A program made the position numbers and the translations under genes. From DATBLE01 sp963837265 (GTDB lineage: Bacteria > Actinomycetota > Thermoleophilia > Gaiellales > Gaiellaceae), in contig CAWIMQ010000008.1 of NCBI GenBank assembly GCA_963837265.1, forward strand, positions 62,001-126,000: a stretch of DNA of 64,000 nt, written 5' to 3'. The stretch's first letter is position 1. Each line of letters starts with the position of its first letter. The notes below the pieces were generated by a model. That model did no database searches, was not told the origin of the DNA, and was given only the letters and a program-made list of their open reading frames with translations. This document shows, piece by piece, positions 51,018-59,246 of this stretch.

Positions 51018-51479
51018 ATGGGGATTCGGGGAACAGCGCAGCACACGTTCGCAAACGGCTCCGACCGTGGTGACGGCCGGCTCATCCGGTTGCAGATTCC
51101 GGCCAAGGCGGAGTACATCACGCTCGGGCGGCTGGCGCTGACGGGCATCTCCCGGCTGCAGGACTTTCCCGAGGAGACGCTTGCCGACCTGAAGCTCGCG
51201 TTGACAGAGGCCTGCTCGAACTCGATCCGGCATGCGTACCGGGACGGCCGCGAGGGAGTGGTCGAGATCGTCTACGACTTCCAGCCCGACCGGCTCTCGA
51301 TCGAGGTTCTCGACGACGGGCCCGGCTTCGACTACGCCGACTCCGAGGGGGAGGACGGCGACCTGACCGAGGGGGGTCTCGGAATCGCGATCATCCGCTC
51401 GCTCGCGGACGAGCTCGAGATCGGCGAGGGCCCGAGCGGCCGCGGCTCGCGCCTCCGATTCGTGAAGCGCCTCTCCTAG
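51018..51479 (+). CDS. RsbW-like serine kinase / anti-sigma regulatory ATPase
   Basis: 153 aa HATPase_c_2 protein: LTEACSNSIRHAY (N box), VLDDGPGFDY (G1 box) and GGLGIAIIRSLADELE (G2 box). Members bind sigma factors or phosphorylate STAS anti-anti-sigma factors. No sigma or STAS gene is adjacent. The region upstream has GTTAGG-N14-GGTTAT, weakly like a sigma-B-type promoter. Followed after 17 nt by treT, consistent with stress control of trehalose. Confidence 0.87.
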   Translation: MGIRGTAQHTFANGSDRGDGRLIRLQIPAKAEYITLGRLALTGISRLQDFPEETLADLKLALTEACSNSIRHAYRDGREGVVEIVYDFQPDRLSIEVLDDGPGFDYADSEGEDGDLTEGGLGIAIIRSLADELEIGEGPSGRGSRLRFVKRLS

Positions 51480-51496
51480 GTGCCGACCCTCGTCTA

Positions 51497-52774
51497 GTGC
51501 TCAACCTGGTCAACGTCGGGCGGAAGGCGCTGGCCGACTACGGCACGATCGCGAGCCGGGGGCTCATGGACGAGATCCGCCGGCTGGCGGAGCCGCTCGC
51601 GGGGAAGCGTGTCGCGCACCTGTCCGCCACCGCGTTCGGCGGCGGAGTCGCCGAGATCAACTACACGCTGATCCCGCTGATGGCCGACGTGGGGCTCGAC
51701 GTCGAGTGGCGGATCATCCACGGGCAGGAGGACTTCTTCCAGGTCACGAAGGCGATCCACAACGCGCTCCAGGGGAGCCCGCGGGGCCTCACCGAGGCGG
51801 AGCAGGCCGTGTTCCGCCGCTACAACGAGCTGAACGCGCGCGACTTCGAGGACGCGTACGACTTCGTCATCGTCCACGACCCGCAGCCGGCCGGGATGAT
51901 CGACTACGTTCCGGGCTCGCGCGCGCGCTGGATCTGGCGCTGCCACATCGACCTGTCGACGCCGAACCCCGACGTCGTCGCAATCCTGCTTCCGTCGCTT
52001 GCACGCTACGACGCCGCGATCTTCCATCGCCGCGAATACGTGCCGGCCGGCACGTCCCTCCGCCGGTGCTTCATCTGGCCGCCGGCGATCGACCCGCTGA
52101 CGCCGAAGAACATGGCGCTCTCCGCGGAGGATGCCGCGTACATCGTCGACCAGTTCGGCATCGACGTCGAGCGACCGCTCCTGACCCAGGTTTCCCGGTT
52201 CGACCCGTGGAAGGACCCGCTGGGCGTGATCGACGCGTACCGGGCGGTGAAGGAAGCACATCCCGCCGTGCAGCTCGCGCTCGTCGGCTCGATGGCGCAC
52301 GACGACCCGGAGGGCTGGGACTACTACAACCAGACGGTCGCCTATGCGGCCGGAGACCCGGACATCTACGTGCTCTCGAACCTGAACAACGTCGGCTCGG
52401 TCGAGGTGAACGCCTTCCAGGTGCACTCGCAGGCGGTGATCCAGAAGTCGATCAAGGAAGGATTCGGGCTCACGGTGACCGAGTCGCTCTGGAAGGCGAA
52501 GCCGACCGTCGCCGGCCGCGTCGGCGGGATCGTCGCCCAGATCACCGACGGCGAGACGGGTTGGCTCGTCGACACCTCCTCCGAGGCGGCCGTCGCGCTC
52601 GATGAGATCCTCGGCGACCCGGGGGCAGCACGCCGGCGGGCGCTCAAGGGCAAGGAGTTCGTGCGGCGTAACTTCCTGACACCGCGCCTGCTGCGGGACT
52701 GGCTCGCCCTCTTCAACCTGCTGCTCGGAGACCAGGCGGCCGGAGCCGGGTTGACCGTCGTCGAGGCGGCGTAG
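51497..52774 (+). CDS. treT: Trehalose synthase, TreT-type GT4
   Basis: 425 aa. Makes trehalose from NDP-glucose and glucose in one reversible step. Family hallmarks: HLSATAFGGGVAEINYTLIP at the N-terminus, DFVIVHDPQPAGMI, WRCHIDLSTPNPDV, and the C-terminal KSIKEGFGLTVTESLWKAKP with the EX7E pair. ATG start follows a short spacer after the RsbW-like gene. Together with otsA it gives two trehalose routes. Confidence 0.85.
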   Translation: MLNLVNVGRKALADYGTIASRGLMDEIRRLAEPLAGKRVAHLSATAFGGGVAEINYTLIPLMADVGLDVEWRIIHGQEDFFQVTKAIHNALQGSPRGLTEAEQAVFRRYNELNARDFEDAYDFVIVHDPQPAGMIDYVPGSRARWIWRCHIDLSTPNPDVVAILLPSLARYDAAIFHRREYVPAGTSLRRCFIWPPAIDPLTPKNMALSAEDAAYIVDQFGIDVERPLLTQVSRFDPWKDPLGVIDAYRAVKEAHPAVQLALVGSMAHDDPEGWDYYNQTVAYAAGDPDIYVLSNLNNVGSVEVNAFQVHSQAVIQKSIKEGFGLTVTESLWKAKPTVAGRVGGIVAQITDGETGWLVDTSSEAAVALDEILGDPGAARRRALKGKEFVRRNFLTPRLLRDWLALFNLLLGDQAAGAGLTVVEAA

Positions 52775-52821
52775 CCGGGGCTCCGGGGTTTCCCCGGAGC
52801 AGGTGAGGTTAGGCTCAGGGG

Positions 52822-54327
52822 GTGGGCTCGGAGCGCCGCCGCCTGATCGTCGTCTCCAATCGCGGTCCCGTCGGCTATGCGCGCGACGCACAGGGGCAGC
52901 GGACGGCCCGGCGAGGCGGAGGCGGGCTCGTCACCGCCCTGCGGCCGCTCGTCTCGCTGCAGGACGTGACCTGGATCGCGAGCGCCCTGACAGCCGAGGA
53001 CCGCGCCGTGGCCGCCGACCACGGTGGCGGGGCCTTCGAGGAGACGGGCCGCGACGGCTCCTCGTACCGGCTGCGGTTCGTCGTCCACGACCCGGCGGTG
53101 TTCGACCGGTTCTACAACGCGTACGCGAACCCGACGCTCTGGTTCCTGCAGCACTACCTCTGGGACCTCGTGCGCGCGCCGTCGCACGGCCCCGGGCTCC
53201 ACGAGGACTGGCTGAGCTACCGGACGGCGAACGAGTCCCTCGCGGCAGCCGTGCTCGACGAGCTCGGCGAGTCGCCCGGCACGCCGGTCTGGTTCCACGA
53301 CTATCACGTCTACCTCGCTCCCGCCGCCGTTCGGGCTGCCTCGCCGGAGGCCACGCTCGCGCATTTCGTGCACGTTCCCTGGCCCGAGCCCGACTACTGG
53401 ACGGTGCTCCCCGGCGCGCAGCGCCGAGCGATCCACGAAGGGCTGCTCGCCAACGACGTCGTCGGCTTCCACACACGGCGCTGGCGCGACAACTTCCTCG
53501 CCGCCGCCGAGGCGATCCTCGGCGCGGAGGTCGACCGGGAGGCGGGGACGGTGGAGCACGACGGACGGGAGACGCTCGTCACCGCCCATCCGATCTCGGT
53601 CGACACCGCCGAGTTCGACGAGCTGGCCGTGAGCGGCGAGGTTCGTGCGGAAGAGGACGCCCTCGAGGAGGTGGGCTGCGAGCGAATGGTGCTGCGCGTC
53701 GACCGCACGGATCCCTCGAAGAACATCGTCCGCGGGTTCCGTGCGTTCGAGCTCTACCTCGAGCACCATCCGGAGGCGCACGGACGGGTCGCGATGCTCG
53801 CGCTGCTCGATCCCTCGCGGCAGGACATCCCCCAGTACACGGCCTATCTGGACGAGATCGTCGTCGCCGTGCGCCAGGTGAACACGCGGTTCGGGAAGGA
53901 GGGCTGGCAGCCGATCCACCTCGAGATCCAGGATCACTTCGCGCGGTCGGTCGCCGCGTACAAGCGGTACGACGTGCTTCTCGTCAACGCGGTCTTCGAC
54001 GGTCTCAACCTGGTCGCGAAGGAGGCGCCGCTCGTCAACCGGCGAGACGGCGTGCTGGTTCTCTCGGAGAACGCCGGCGCGCACGAGGAGCTCGAGCCCT
54101 GGGCGCTGACCGTCAATCCGTTCGATCTCGAAGGGCAGGCCGAGGCGATCCACGCCGCCCTCGAGCTGTCGGTGGCCGAGCGGCAGGCTCGCGCCGAGGC
54201 CCTCATGGCACACGTCCGCGAGCACGATCTCTCGGCGTGGCTGGCGGCCCAGCTCGCCGATCTCGACGGCGCGCGGCCCGGCGTCGCCCGGGACTCGCCC
54301 ACGGGCTCCCTGCTCCGGGGGGCATGA
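52822..54327 (+). CDS. otsA: Trehalose-6-phosphate synthase-like GT20
   Basis: 501 aa. GT-B fold; SNRGPVGY, WFHDYHVYL (catalytic His), RVDRTDPSKN (Arg and Lys for phosphate), and FDGLNLVAKE with LSENAGAHEEL replacing the usual SEFAG. Substitutions from the E. coli pattern leave room for glucosylglycerol-phosphate synthase, but the actinobacterial OtsA form uses SNRGPV. No otsB phosphatase gene is nearby. GTG start 47 nt after treT. Confidence 0.8.
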   Translation: MGSERRRLIVVSNRGPVGYARDAQGQRTARRGGGGLVTALRPLVSLQDVTWIASALTAEDRAVAADHGGGAFEETGRDGSSYRLRFVVHDPAVFDRFYNAYANPTLWFLQHYLWDLVRAPSHGPGLHEDWLSYRTANESLAAAVLDELGESPGTPVWFHDYHVYLAPAAVRAASPEATLAHFVHVPWPEPDYWTVLPGAQRRAIHEGLLANDVVGFHTRRWRDNFLAAAEAILGAEVDREAGTVEHDGRETLVTAHPISVDTAEFDELAVSGEVRAEEDALEEVGCERMVLRVDRTDPSKNIVRGFRAFELYLEHHPEAHGRVAMLALLDPSRQDIPQYTAYLDEIVVAVRQVNTRFGKEGWQPIHLEIQDHFARSVAAYKRYDVLLVNAVFDGLNLVAKEAPLVNRRDGVLVLSENAGAHEELEPWALTVNPFDLEGQAEAIHAALELSVAERQARAEALMAHVREHDLSAWLAAQLADLDGARPGVARDSPTGSLLRGA

Positions 54328-54419
54328 CCCGCCCACGCGTTCCGGGGAGAGCCCGGCCCGGCCTTCCGCCGCCGGCGGCCGCTCGCCCACGGTTCCCTCG
54401 CGCCTCGGGTGGCGGTCTT

Positions 54420-54434
54420 GGGGCACACTGCCCC
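54420..54434 (+). promoter_or_regulatory. Small palindrome before moaC
   Basis: GGGGCACACTGCCCC (6-bp arms, 3-nt loop) ends 2 nt before the moaC GTG. It could fold over the start or be an operator; it covers the place where an SD would be, and no separate SD is visible. Confidence 0.35.
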
Positions 54435-54436
54435 TC

Positions 54437-54883
54437 GTGAGCGACCTGTCGCACGTCGACGAGGCGGGCGGCGTCCGGATGGTGGACGTCGGCCGCAAGC
54501 CGGTCTCGCGCCGGCGCGCGACGGCGGCGGCGACCGTGCGGATGGCGCCCGCGACCGCACGGCGGCTGCGAGAGCTGCCGAAAGGCGACGCCCTCGTCAC
54601 CGCACAGCTGGCCGGCGTGATGGCGGCGAAGCGCACGTCCGAGCTCATCCCCCTCTGCCACCCGCTGCCCCTGTCCCGCGTCGATCTGGTGGTCGAAGCC
54701 GGAGCGGAGTCGGTCGAGATCCGGGCGACCGTGGAGGCCACCGCCCAGACCGGCGTCGAGATGGAGGCTCTGGTCGCGGCGAGCGTGGCCGCGCTGACCG
54801 TCTACGACATGGCGAAGGCGATCGACAAGGCGATGGTCGTCGAGGCCGTCAGGCTGGTGGAGAAGACCAAGGAGCCCGCGTGA
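54437..54883 (+). CDS. moaC: Cyclic pyranopterin monophosphate synthase
   Basis: 148 aa. Converts the MoaA product to cPMP in Mo-cofactor synthesis. Motifs: RMVDVGRKPVS, LIPLCHPLPLSRVD and TGVEMEALVAASVAALTVYD with the active-site Asp-Met-Lys in YDMAKAIDK. GTG start. Overlaps mogA (GTGA). moaA is not in the window. Confidence 0.95.
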   Translation: MSDLSHVDEAGGVRMVDVGRKPVSRRRATAAATVRMAPATARRLRELPKGDALVTAQLAGVMAAKRTSELIPLCHPLPLSRVDLVVEAGAESVEIRATVEATAQTGVEMEALVAASVAALTVYDMAKAIDKAMVVEAVRLVEKTKEPA

Positions 54884-55362
54884 GAGCGGCCGTGTTGACC
54901 GTCTCGGACGGAGTGGCGGCCGGGACGCGGGAGGACCGGAGCGGCACCGTCCTCGAGGAGCTCCTCGGCGCGGCGGGGTTCGAGGTCGTCCGTCGCGTGG
55001 TCCCCGACGAGCGGGACGCGATCGCCGATGCGCTCGCCGATCTGGCCGCGGACGTGCAGGTCGTCCTGACGACAGGAGGGACGGGCCTCGGCCCGCGCGA
55101 CGTCACGCCCGAGGCGACGATGGAGGTGCTCGACCGGGCCGCGCCCGGGATCGCCGAGGCGATCCGGGCCGACTCGATCGCGCGCACGCCGCACGCCCTG
55201 CTCTCGCGCGGAATCGCCGGCGTGCGGGAGCGAACGCTCGTCGTCAACCTGCCCGGTTCGCCCGGCGGCTGCCGCGACGGCTTCGAGGTGTTGCGCCCGG
55301 CGCTGGCGCACGCGCTCGAGCTGCTCGCCGAGGAGCCCAGTCCCGCGCACCGCCAGACGTGA
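54880..55362 (+). CDS. mog: Molybdopterin adenylyltransferase MogA/MoaB-like
   Basis: 160 aa. AVLTVSDGVAAGTREDRSG, then VVLTTGGTGLGPRDVTPEAT, the adenylyl-site loop, and VVNLPGSPGG. Adenylates molybdopterin so that MoeA can insert Mo. Overlaps both moaC and the UbiA gene, so the three are coupled. Confidence 0.9.
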   Translation: MRAAVLTVSDGVAAGTREDRSGTVLEELLGAAGFEVVRRVVPDERDAIADALADLAADVQVVLTTGGTGLGPRDVTPEATMEVLDRAAPGIAEAIRADSIARTPHALLSRGIAGVRERTLVVNLPGSPGGCRDGFEVLRPALAHALELLAEEPSPAHRQT

Positions 55363-56222
55363 TGAGCGCGATCGAGGCCCCGCGCCGGCTCGCGGCGCTC
55401 GTCAAGATCGAGCACACCGTCTTCGCGCTTCCGTTCGCGTACGCCGGCGCGTTCCTGGCCGTGGGCGGGATGCCCCGCGCGCACGACCTCGCCTGGATCA
55501 CGGTCGCGATGGTCGGGGCGCGGTCGCTGGCCATGGCGCTCAACCGCCTGATCGACGCGGAGATCGACGCCCGCAACCCGCGAACCGCGGCCCGCGAGCT
55601 GCCGGCGGGCAGGCTGACCGCGGCCCAGGTCGCCGTGTTCTGCGCCGGGTCGCTCGCTCTCTTCCTCGTCTCGGTCTGGCAGCTCGACCCGCTCGTCCGC
55701 TGGCTCTGGCCCGTGCCGGTCGCGGCGTTCGTGGTCTACCCGTACCTGAAGCGCGTGACCTGGCTCGTCCACCTCTGGCTCGGCGCCGTGGACGGTCTGG
55801 CACCGATCGGGGCGTGGGCGGCAATCCGCGGCGATCTGCCGTGGCAGGCGTGGGCGCTCGGCGGCGCGGTTGCCGCCTGGGTCGCGGGCTTCGACCTCTT
55901 CTACGCGCTGTTCGACGTCGACGTCGACCGTTCGCAGGGACTGCACTCCTGGGCGACGCGGTGGGGTGTCACCGGCGCGTTCACCGGGGCGCACGTGCTC
56001 CACGCCCTGGCGGTCGGGCTGCTCGTCGCCACCGGCCTCGGCCTCGCGGTCGGCGTTCTCTACTGGCTCGGGGCGGGAGTCGTCGCGGCGGTCCTCGCGT
56101 ACGAGCACTCGCTCGTGCGACCCGGCGACCTCCGCCGCCTCGATGCAGCCTTCTTCACGATGAACGGCGTGATCAGCATCGCATTCTTCGCCTTCGTGCT
56201 CGCCGACGCGCTCGCCTCGTGA
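55362..56222 (+). CDS. UbiA-family prenyltransferase, probably of the menaquinone futalosine pathway
   Basis: 286 aa, eight or nine helices. First aspartate motif NRLIDAEIDARNPRT, second motif DLFYALFDVDVDRSQG. The FxLPFAYAGAFLA start is shared with MqnP-type 4-hydroxybenzoate or DHN prenyltransferases. Substrate is inferred, as no other mqn gene is in the window. ATG overlaps the mog stop (TGATG). Next to the ccm operon, linking quinone and cytochrome supply. Confidence 0.87.
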   Translation: MSAIEAPRRLAALVKIEHTVFALPFAYAGAFLAVGGMPRAHDLAWITVAMVGARSLAMALNRLIDAEIDARNPRTAARELPAGRLTAAQVAVFCAGSLALFLVSVWQLDPLVRWLWPVPVAAFVVYPYLKRVTWLVHLWLGAVDGLAPIGAWAAIRGDLPWQAWALGGAVAAWVAGFDLFYALFDVDVDRSQGLHSWATRWGVTGAFTGAHVLHALAVGLLVATGLGLAVGVLYWLGAGVVAAVLAYEHSLVRPGDLRRLDAAFFTMNGVISIAFFAFVLADALAS

Positions 56223-56241
56223 CGCTTCCGGCTCACTCCGG

Positions 56242-56257
56242 GCTCACATGTGTGAGC
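56242..56257. promoter_or_regulatory. Palindromic site GCTCACATGTGTGAGC upstream of ccmA
   Basis: A 7-2-7 perfect palindrome at 108-123 nt before ccmA, preceded by two direct GCTCAC half-sites (56231-56236 and 56242-56247). The TCACA-N2-TGTGA layout fits a dimeric repressor or CRP-like operator with short spacing. Binding protein unknown. The rest of the gap to ccmA is GC-rich and lacks features. Confidence 0.4.
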
Positions 56258-56364
56258 GTTTCGCCGCTACGCTCGCCGTGGGGAGGAGGCCGGGAGCGCC
56301 GGTGGAGGGACGAGGCGGGGCCGGCCGTGGCCGGAGAGGCCGATCGACGCGTGGGAGACGAGCG

Positions 56365-56949
56365 GTGATCGAGGCCCGGGGCCTCGGCCGAGCCTACGGC
56401 GCGAAGCAGGTGATCCGCGGCCTCGACCTGGACGTGCCGCGCGGCGGCTTCCTGCTCCTCACCGGCCCGAACGGCTCCGGCAAGACGACGCTCCTCCGGC
56501 TGATCGCCGGTCTGCTCGTGCCCACTGCCGGCGCTCTGCGCGTCGGGGTGCCGCGGGAGCGGATCGGCTTCCTGGGTCACGAGCCGCTCGTCTACCGGGA
56601 GCTGACCGCGATCGAGAACCTCGACCTGTACGGCCGGCTCTACCGCGTCCCCGAGCGGCGTGAGCGAATCGGGATGCTGCTCGAGCGCTTCGGGCTCTGG
56701 GGCGCTCGCACGGAGCGTGCCGACTCCTTCTCGCGCGGAATGTTGCAGCGGCTCGCGCTCTGCCGGACGCTCTTGCACGATCCCGACCTGCTCGTGCTGG
56801 ACGAGCCGTTCAGCTCGCTGGACGAGGCCGCCGCGGCGCTGCTCGACCGCGAGCTGGACGCGCTCCGTCCCCGTGCGACCTTCGTCGTCGCCACCCATGA
56901 CCCCGTGCGGATCGACGGGCTCGCCACCGACCGCCTCGCATTCGCGTGA
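56365..56949 (+). CDS. ccmA: Haem exporter ATP-binding protein
   Basis: 194 aa ABC ATPase: Walker A GPNGSGKTT, signature SFSRGMLQRLAL, Walker B LLVLDEPFSSLD, H-loop VATHDP. Short, as CcmA is. GTG at 56365 follows GGGAGA at good spacing. First of ccmA-ccmB-ccmC. Releases haem handling components in System I cytochrome c maturation. Confidence 0.92.
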   Translation: MIEARGLGRAYGAKQVIRGLDLDVPRGGFLLLTGPNGSGKTTLLRLIAGLLVPTAGALRVGVPRERIGFLGHEPLVYRELTAIENLDLYGRLYRVPERRERIGMLLERFGLWGARTERADSFSRGMLQRLALCRTLLHDPDLLVLDEPFSSLDEAAAALLDRELDALRPRATFVVATHDPVRIDGLATDRLAFA

Positions 56950-57587
56950 CCGCCTACCTCTCCGACGTCCTCGTCCTGGCGCGCAAGGATCTGATGCTCG
57001 AGCTGCGCGCCCGGAGCATCGTCCCGGCGATGTTGCTCTTCGTCGTCGCCTCGCTCGTCGTCTTCCACTTCGCCCTTCCTGCCGGCAGCTCCGACCTGGC
57101 GGCGAAGGGGCTGCTCTGGGTCGCGATCGTCTTCACCGCCCTGCTCGGCCTGACCCGCGCGTTCGTCGCGGAGCGGGAGCAGCGGCTGCTCGACGGCCTC
57201 CTGCTCGCCCCCTGTGACCGGAGTGCGATCTGGCTGGCGAAGTCGCTGGCCGTGCTCGGCTTCCTCGCCGTCGCCGAGCTCGTCGCGCTGCCCGCATTCG
57301 CACTGTTCTTCTCGGGGATCGACGCCGCGACGATCGCCGGCGTCGGGCTCGCCGACCTCGGCATCTGCGCCGTGGGCACGGTCCTCGCGGCGATGGCCGT
57401 CGCGGGTCGCGCGCGCGAGCTCCTGCTCCCGCTTCTCTTCCTGCCGCTGGCGATTCCGATCGTCGTCGGCGGCGTCGGCGCCGGCGTGGCCGCCCAACCC
57501 GGCCGTTACCTGGGCTTTCTCGCGCTCTACGACGCGGTCTTTGCGATCATCTCCTGGGCCTCCTTTGAGTACGTGGTCACGGAATAA
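56946..57587 (+). CDS. ccmB: Haem exporter membrane protein
   Basis: 213 aa, six helices. LARKDLMLELRARSIVPAML and FVAEREQRLLDGLLLAPCD are the conserved cytosolic segments of CcmB. GTG overlaps ccmA. Pairs with CcmA to form the ABC transporter. Confidence 0.93.
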   Translation: MTAYLSDVLVLARKDLMLELRARSIVPAMLLFVVASLVVFHFALPAGSSDLAAKGLLWVAIVFTALLGLTRAFVAEREQRLLDGLLLAPCDRSAIWLAKSLAVLGFLAVAELVALPAFALFFSGIDAATIAGVGLADLGICAVGTVLAAMAVAGRARELLLPLLFLPLAIPIVVGGVGAGVAAQPGRYLGFLALYDAVFAIISWASFEYVVTE

Positions 57588-58251
57588 CCGCGTCGCGCTG
57601 AGCGCGGCCGTCGCCGCCGCGCTCCTCCCGGCGGCGATCGTGCTCGTCTTCTTCTACGCGCCGGTCGACCAGGACGGTCTCAACCAGAAGATCTTCTACT
57701 TCCATGTCCCGATCGCGCTCACCGCGTACGCATGCTTCGGCTGGGGCGCGTGGAAGGGGCTGATGCACCTCTGGAAGGAGCGCCCGGGGGCCGACCTGGA
57801 GAGCTACGTGGCCATCCACCTGGGCGTGGTCTTCGGCGCCATGACGCTGATCACCGGCTCCCTCTGGGCGAGGTTCCGCTGGGGGCACTGGTGGCTCTGG
57901 AGCGAGCGGCAGCTCGTCCTCTTCCTCGTCCTCTTCCTGTTCTACTCGGCGTACTTCATGCTCCGCTACTCCGTCGAGCCCGGGCCCCAGCGGGCCAACC
58001 TCTGCGCCGTGTATGCGATCTTCGGCGTCGTCCTGATTCCGATCAGCTTTCTCGCCATCCGGCTCGCGAACGAGTACATCCACCCGGTCGCGTTCAACCG
58101 GCACGGCCCGCAGATGGCGACCTCGCAGTTCGCCACCTTCTGCGTGTGCCTGGCGGCGATGCTCGCGCTGTTCGCCGCGCTCTACCAGTTCGAGCTGGCG
58201 GGCAAGCGCCTCGACGCGCGGCTACGGGAGCTCAGGGAGCTGCTCGCGTGA
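57565..58251 (+). CDS. ccmC: Haem handling protein with altered WWD motif
   Basis: 228 aa, six helices. QKIFYFHVPIALTAY (haem-ligand His) and NEYIHPVAFNRHG (second His) are as in CcmC. The tryptophan-rich motif reads WGHWWLWSERQL, with Ser where the usual WGxxWxWD has Asp. TTG at 57565, overlapping ccmB by 23 nt, is the only usual start before the conserved region. Expected to load haem onto CcmE, whose gene is not here. Confidence 0.88.
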   Translation: MSTWSRNNRVALSAAVAAALLPAAIVLVFFYAPVDQDGLNQKIFYFHVPIALTAYACFGWGAWKGLMHLWKERPGADLESYVAIHLGVVFGAMTLITGSLWARFRWGHWWLWSERQLVLFLVLFLFYSAYFMLRYSVEPGPQRANLCAVYAIFGVVLIPISFLAIRLANEYIHPVAFNRHGPQMATSQFATFCVCLAAMLALFAALYQFELAGKRLDARLRELRELLA

Positions 58252-58312
58252 GCCGCCGGCGCGGGGGCTGGGCTGGGGTGGCCACGCCGGGCGTGCGGGC
58301 GCCGGAGCGGCC

Positions 58313-58465
58313 GTGAGCACCGAGGAGAAGTACGTGGCCGCCGCCTACCTCGTGGTCTTCGCGTTCGCGCTCCTCTGGTTCGCGATCATGGCGCTCAAGC
58401 TCGCCCGCCTCGAGCGCGAGGTGGGTGAGCTTGCCGAGCTTGCCCGGAAGCGCGCCGATGGCTGA
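58313..58465 (+). CDS. CcmD-like small membrane protein
   Basis: 50 aa. One helix (AAAYLVVFAFALLWFAIMAL) and a charged C-terminal coil (ARLEREVGELAELARKR). Its place right after ccmC, the Tyr near the helix start and the length match CcmD, a partner of CcmC/CcmE. GTG start 62 nt after ccmC; stop overlaps the next gene. Confidence 0.75.
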   Translation: MSTEEKYVAAAYLVVFAFALLWFAIMALKLARLEREVGELAELARKRADG

Positions 58466-59246
58466 GCTGCTGTTCTGGCCTGCGCTCCTTGCCTACGGGG
58501 AGGCTGCTGTTGCCTATGCCGGCGACGCTCGGCGGCCGGGCCCGGCCGGCAGGCTGGCGACGTGGGGCGTGCGGCTCGGCTGGCTGCTCCAGACCGGCCT
58601 GCTCGTCGTGCAGGCGGCCCGGGTCGACGGCTTCCCGTGGGCGAACTGGGCCGGCTCGCTCAACCTCTTCGTCTGGCTCGTGGTCAGCGTCTATCTGGTG
58701 TGGGGCTGCCGGACGCGGTACCGGTTGCTCGGCCTCGCCGTGATGCCGCTCGCCGCCGTGCTTCTCGTTCTCGCGCGGCTCGGCGGAGGCACCGGAACCC
58801 ACCGGCGGAGCGGCTATTCGACCGCGTTCCTGGCCGTCCATGTCGGGCTCCTCTCGTTCGCCTTCGCGGCATTCACGCTCGCCGCAGCGCTCTCGGCCCT
58901 CTATCTGTGGCAGGAGCGGCGGCTGAAGGCGCACCGCCCGGCCTCGCTGCTCGGCCGCGCGCCGTCGCTGGTCACGCTCGAGACGCTCGCTGCCCGGACG
59001 ATCGCCGTCGCGCTCCCCGCGCTCAGCGCCGGCATCGTCGCCGGTCTCGTCCGGCTGCGCAGCCACGGCGGCGCGCCGGACGCGCTGATGGCGGTCACGC
59101 TCGGCACCTGGCTCGTCTACGGCGCCTACGTCGTCCTCCGGCGCGAAGCCGGCTGGCACGGCCGCCGGGCTGCGTACCTGGCGCTCGCCGGCTTCGCCCT
59201 CGTCGTGGTCGCCCGCCTCGGCCTCCAGCTCACGCATTTCTCATGA
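58458..59246 (+). CDS. hemX: Cytochrome c assembly protein, HemX/CcsA type
   Basis: 262 aa with eight helices. ANWAGSLNLFVWLVVSVYLV and FLAVHVGLLSFAFAAFTLAAAL mark the CcmF/CcsA/HemX family, with His in VHVGLL. No WWD motif. It precedes hemA as HemX does in Bacillus, where it controls HemA levels; it could instead be a CcsA partner. ATG overlaps the ccmD-like gene. Confidence 0.78.
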   Translation: MAELLFWPALLAYGEAAVAYAGDARRPGPAGRLATWGVRLGWLLQTGLLVVQAARVDGFPWANWAGSLNLFVWLVVSVYLVWGCRTRYRLLGLAVMPLAAVLLVLARLGGGTGTHRRSGYSTAFLAVHVGLLSFAFAAFTLAAALSALYLWQERRLKAHRPASLLGRAPSLVTLETLAARTIAVALPALSAGIVAGLVRLRSHGGAPDALMAVTLGTWLVYGAYVVLRREAGWHGRRAAYLALAGFALVVVARLGLQLTHFS

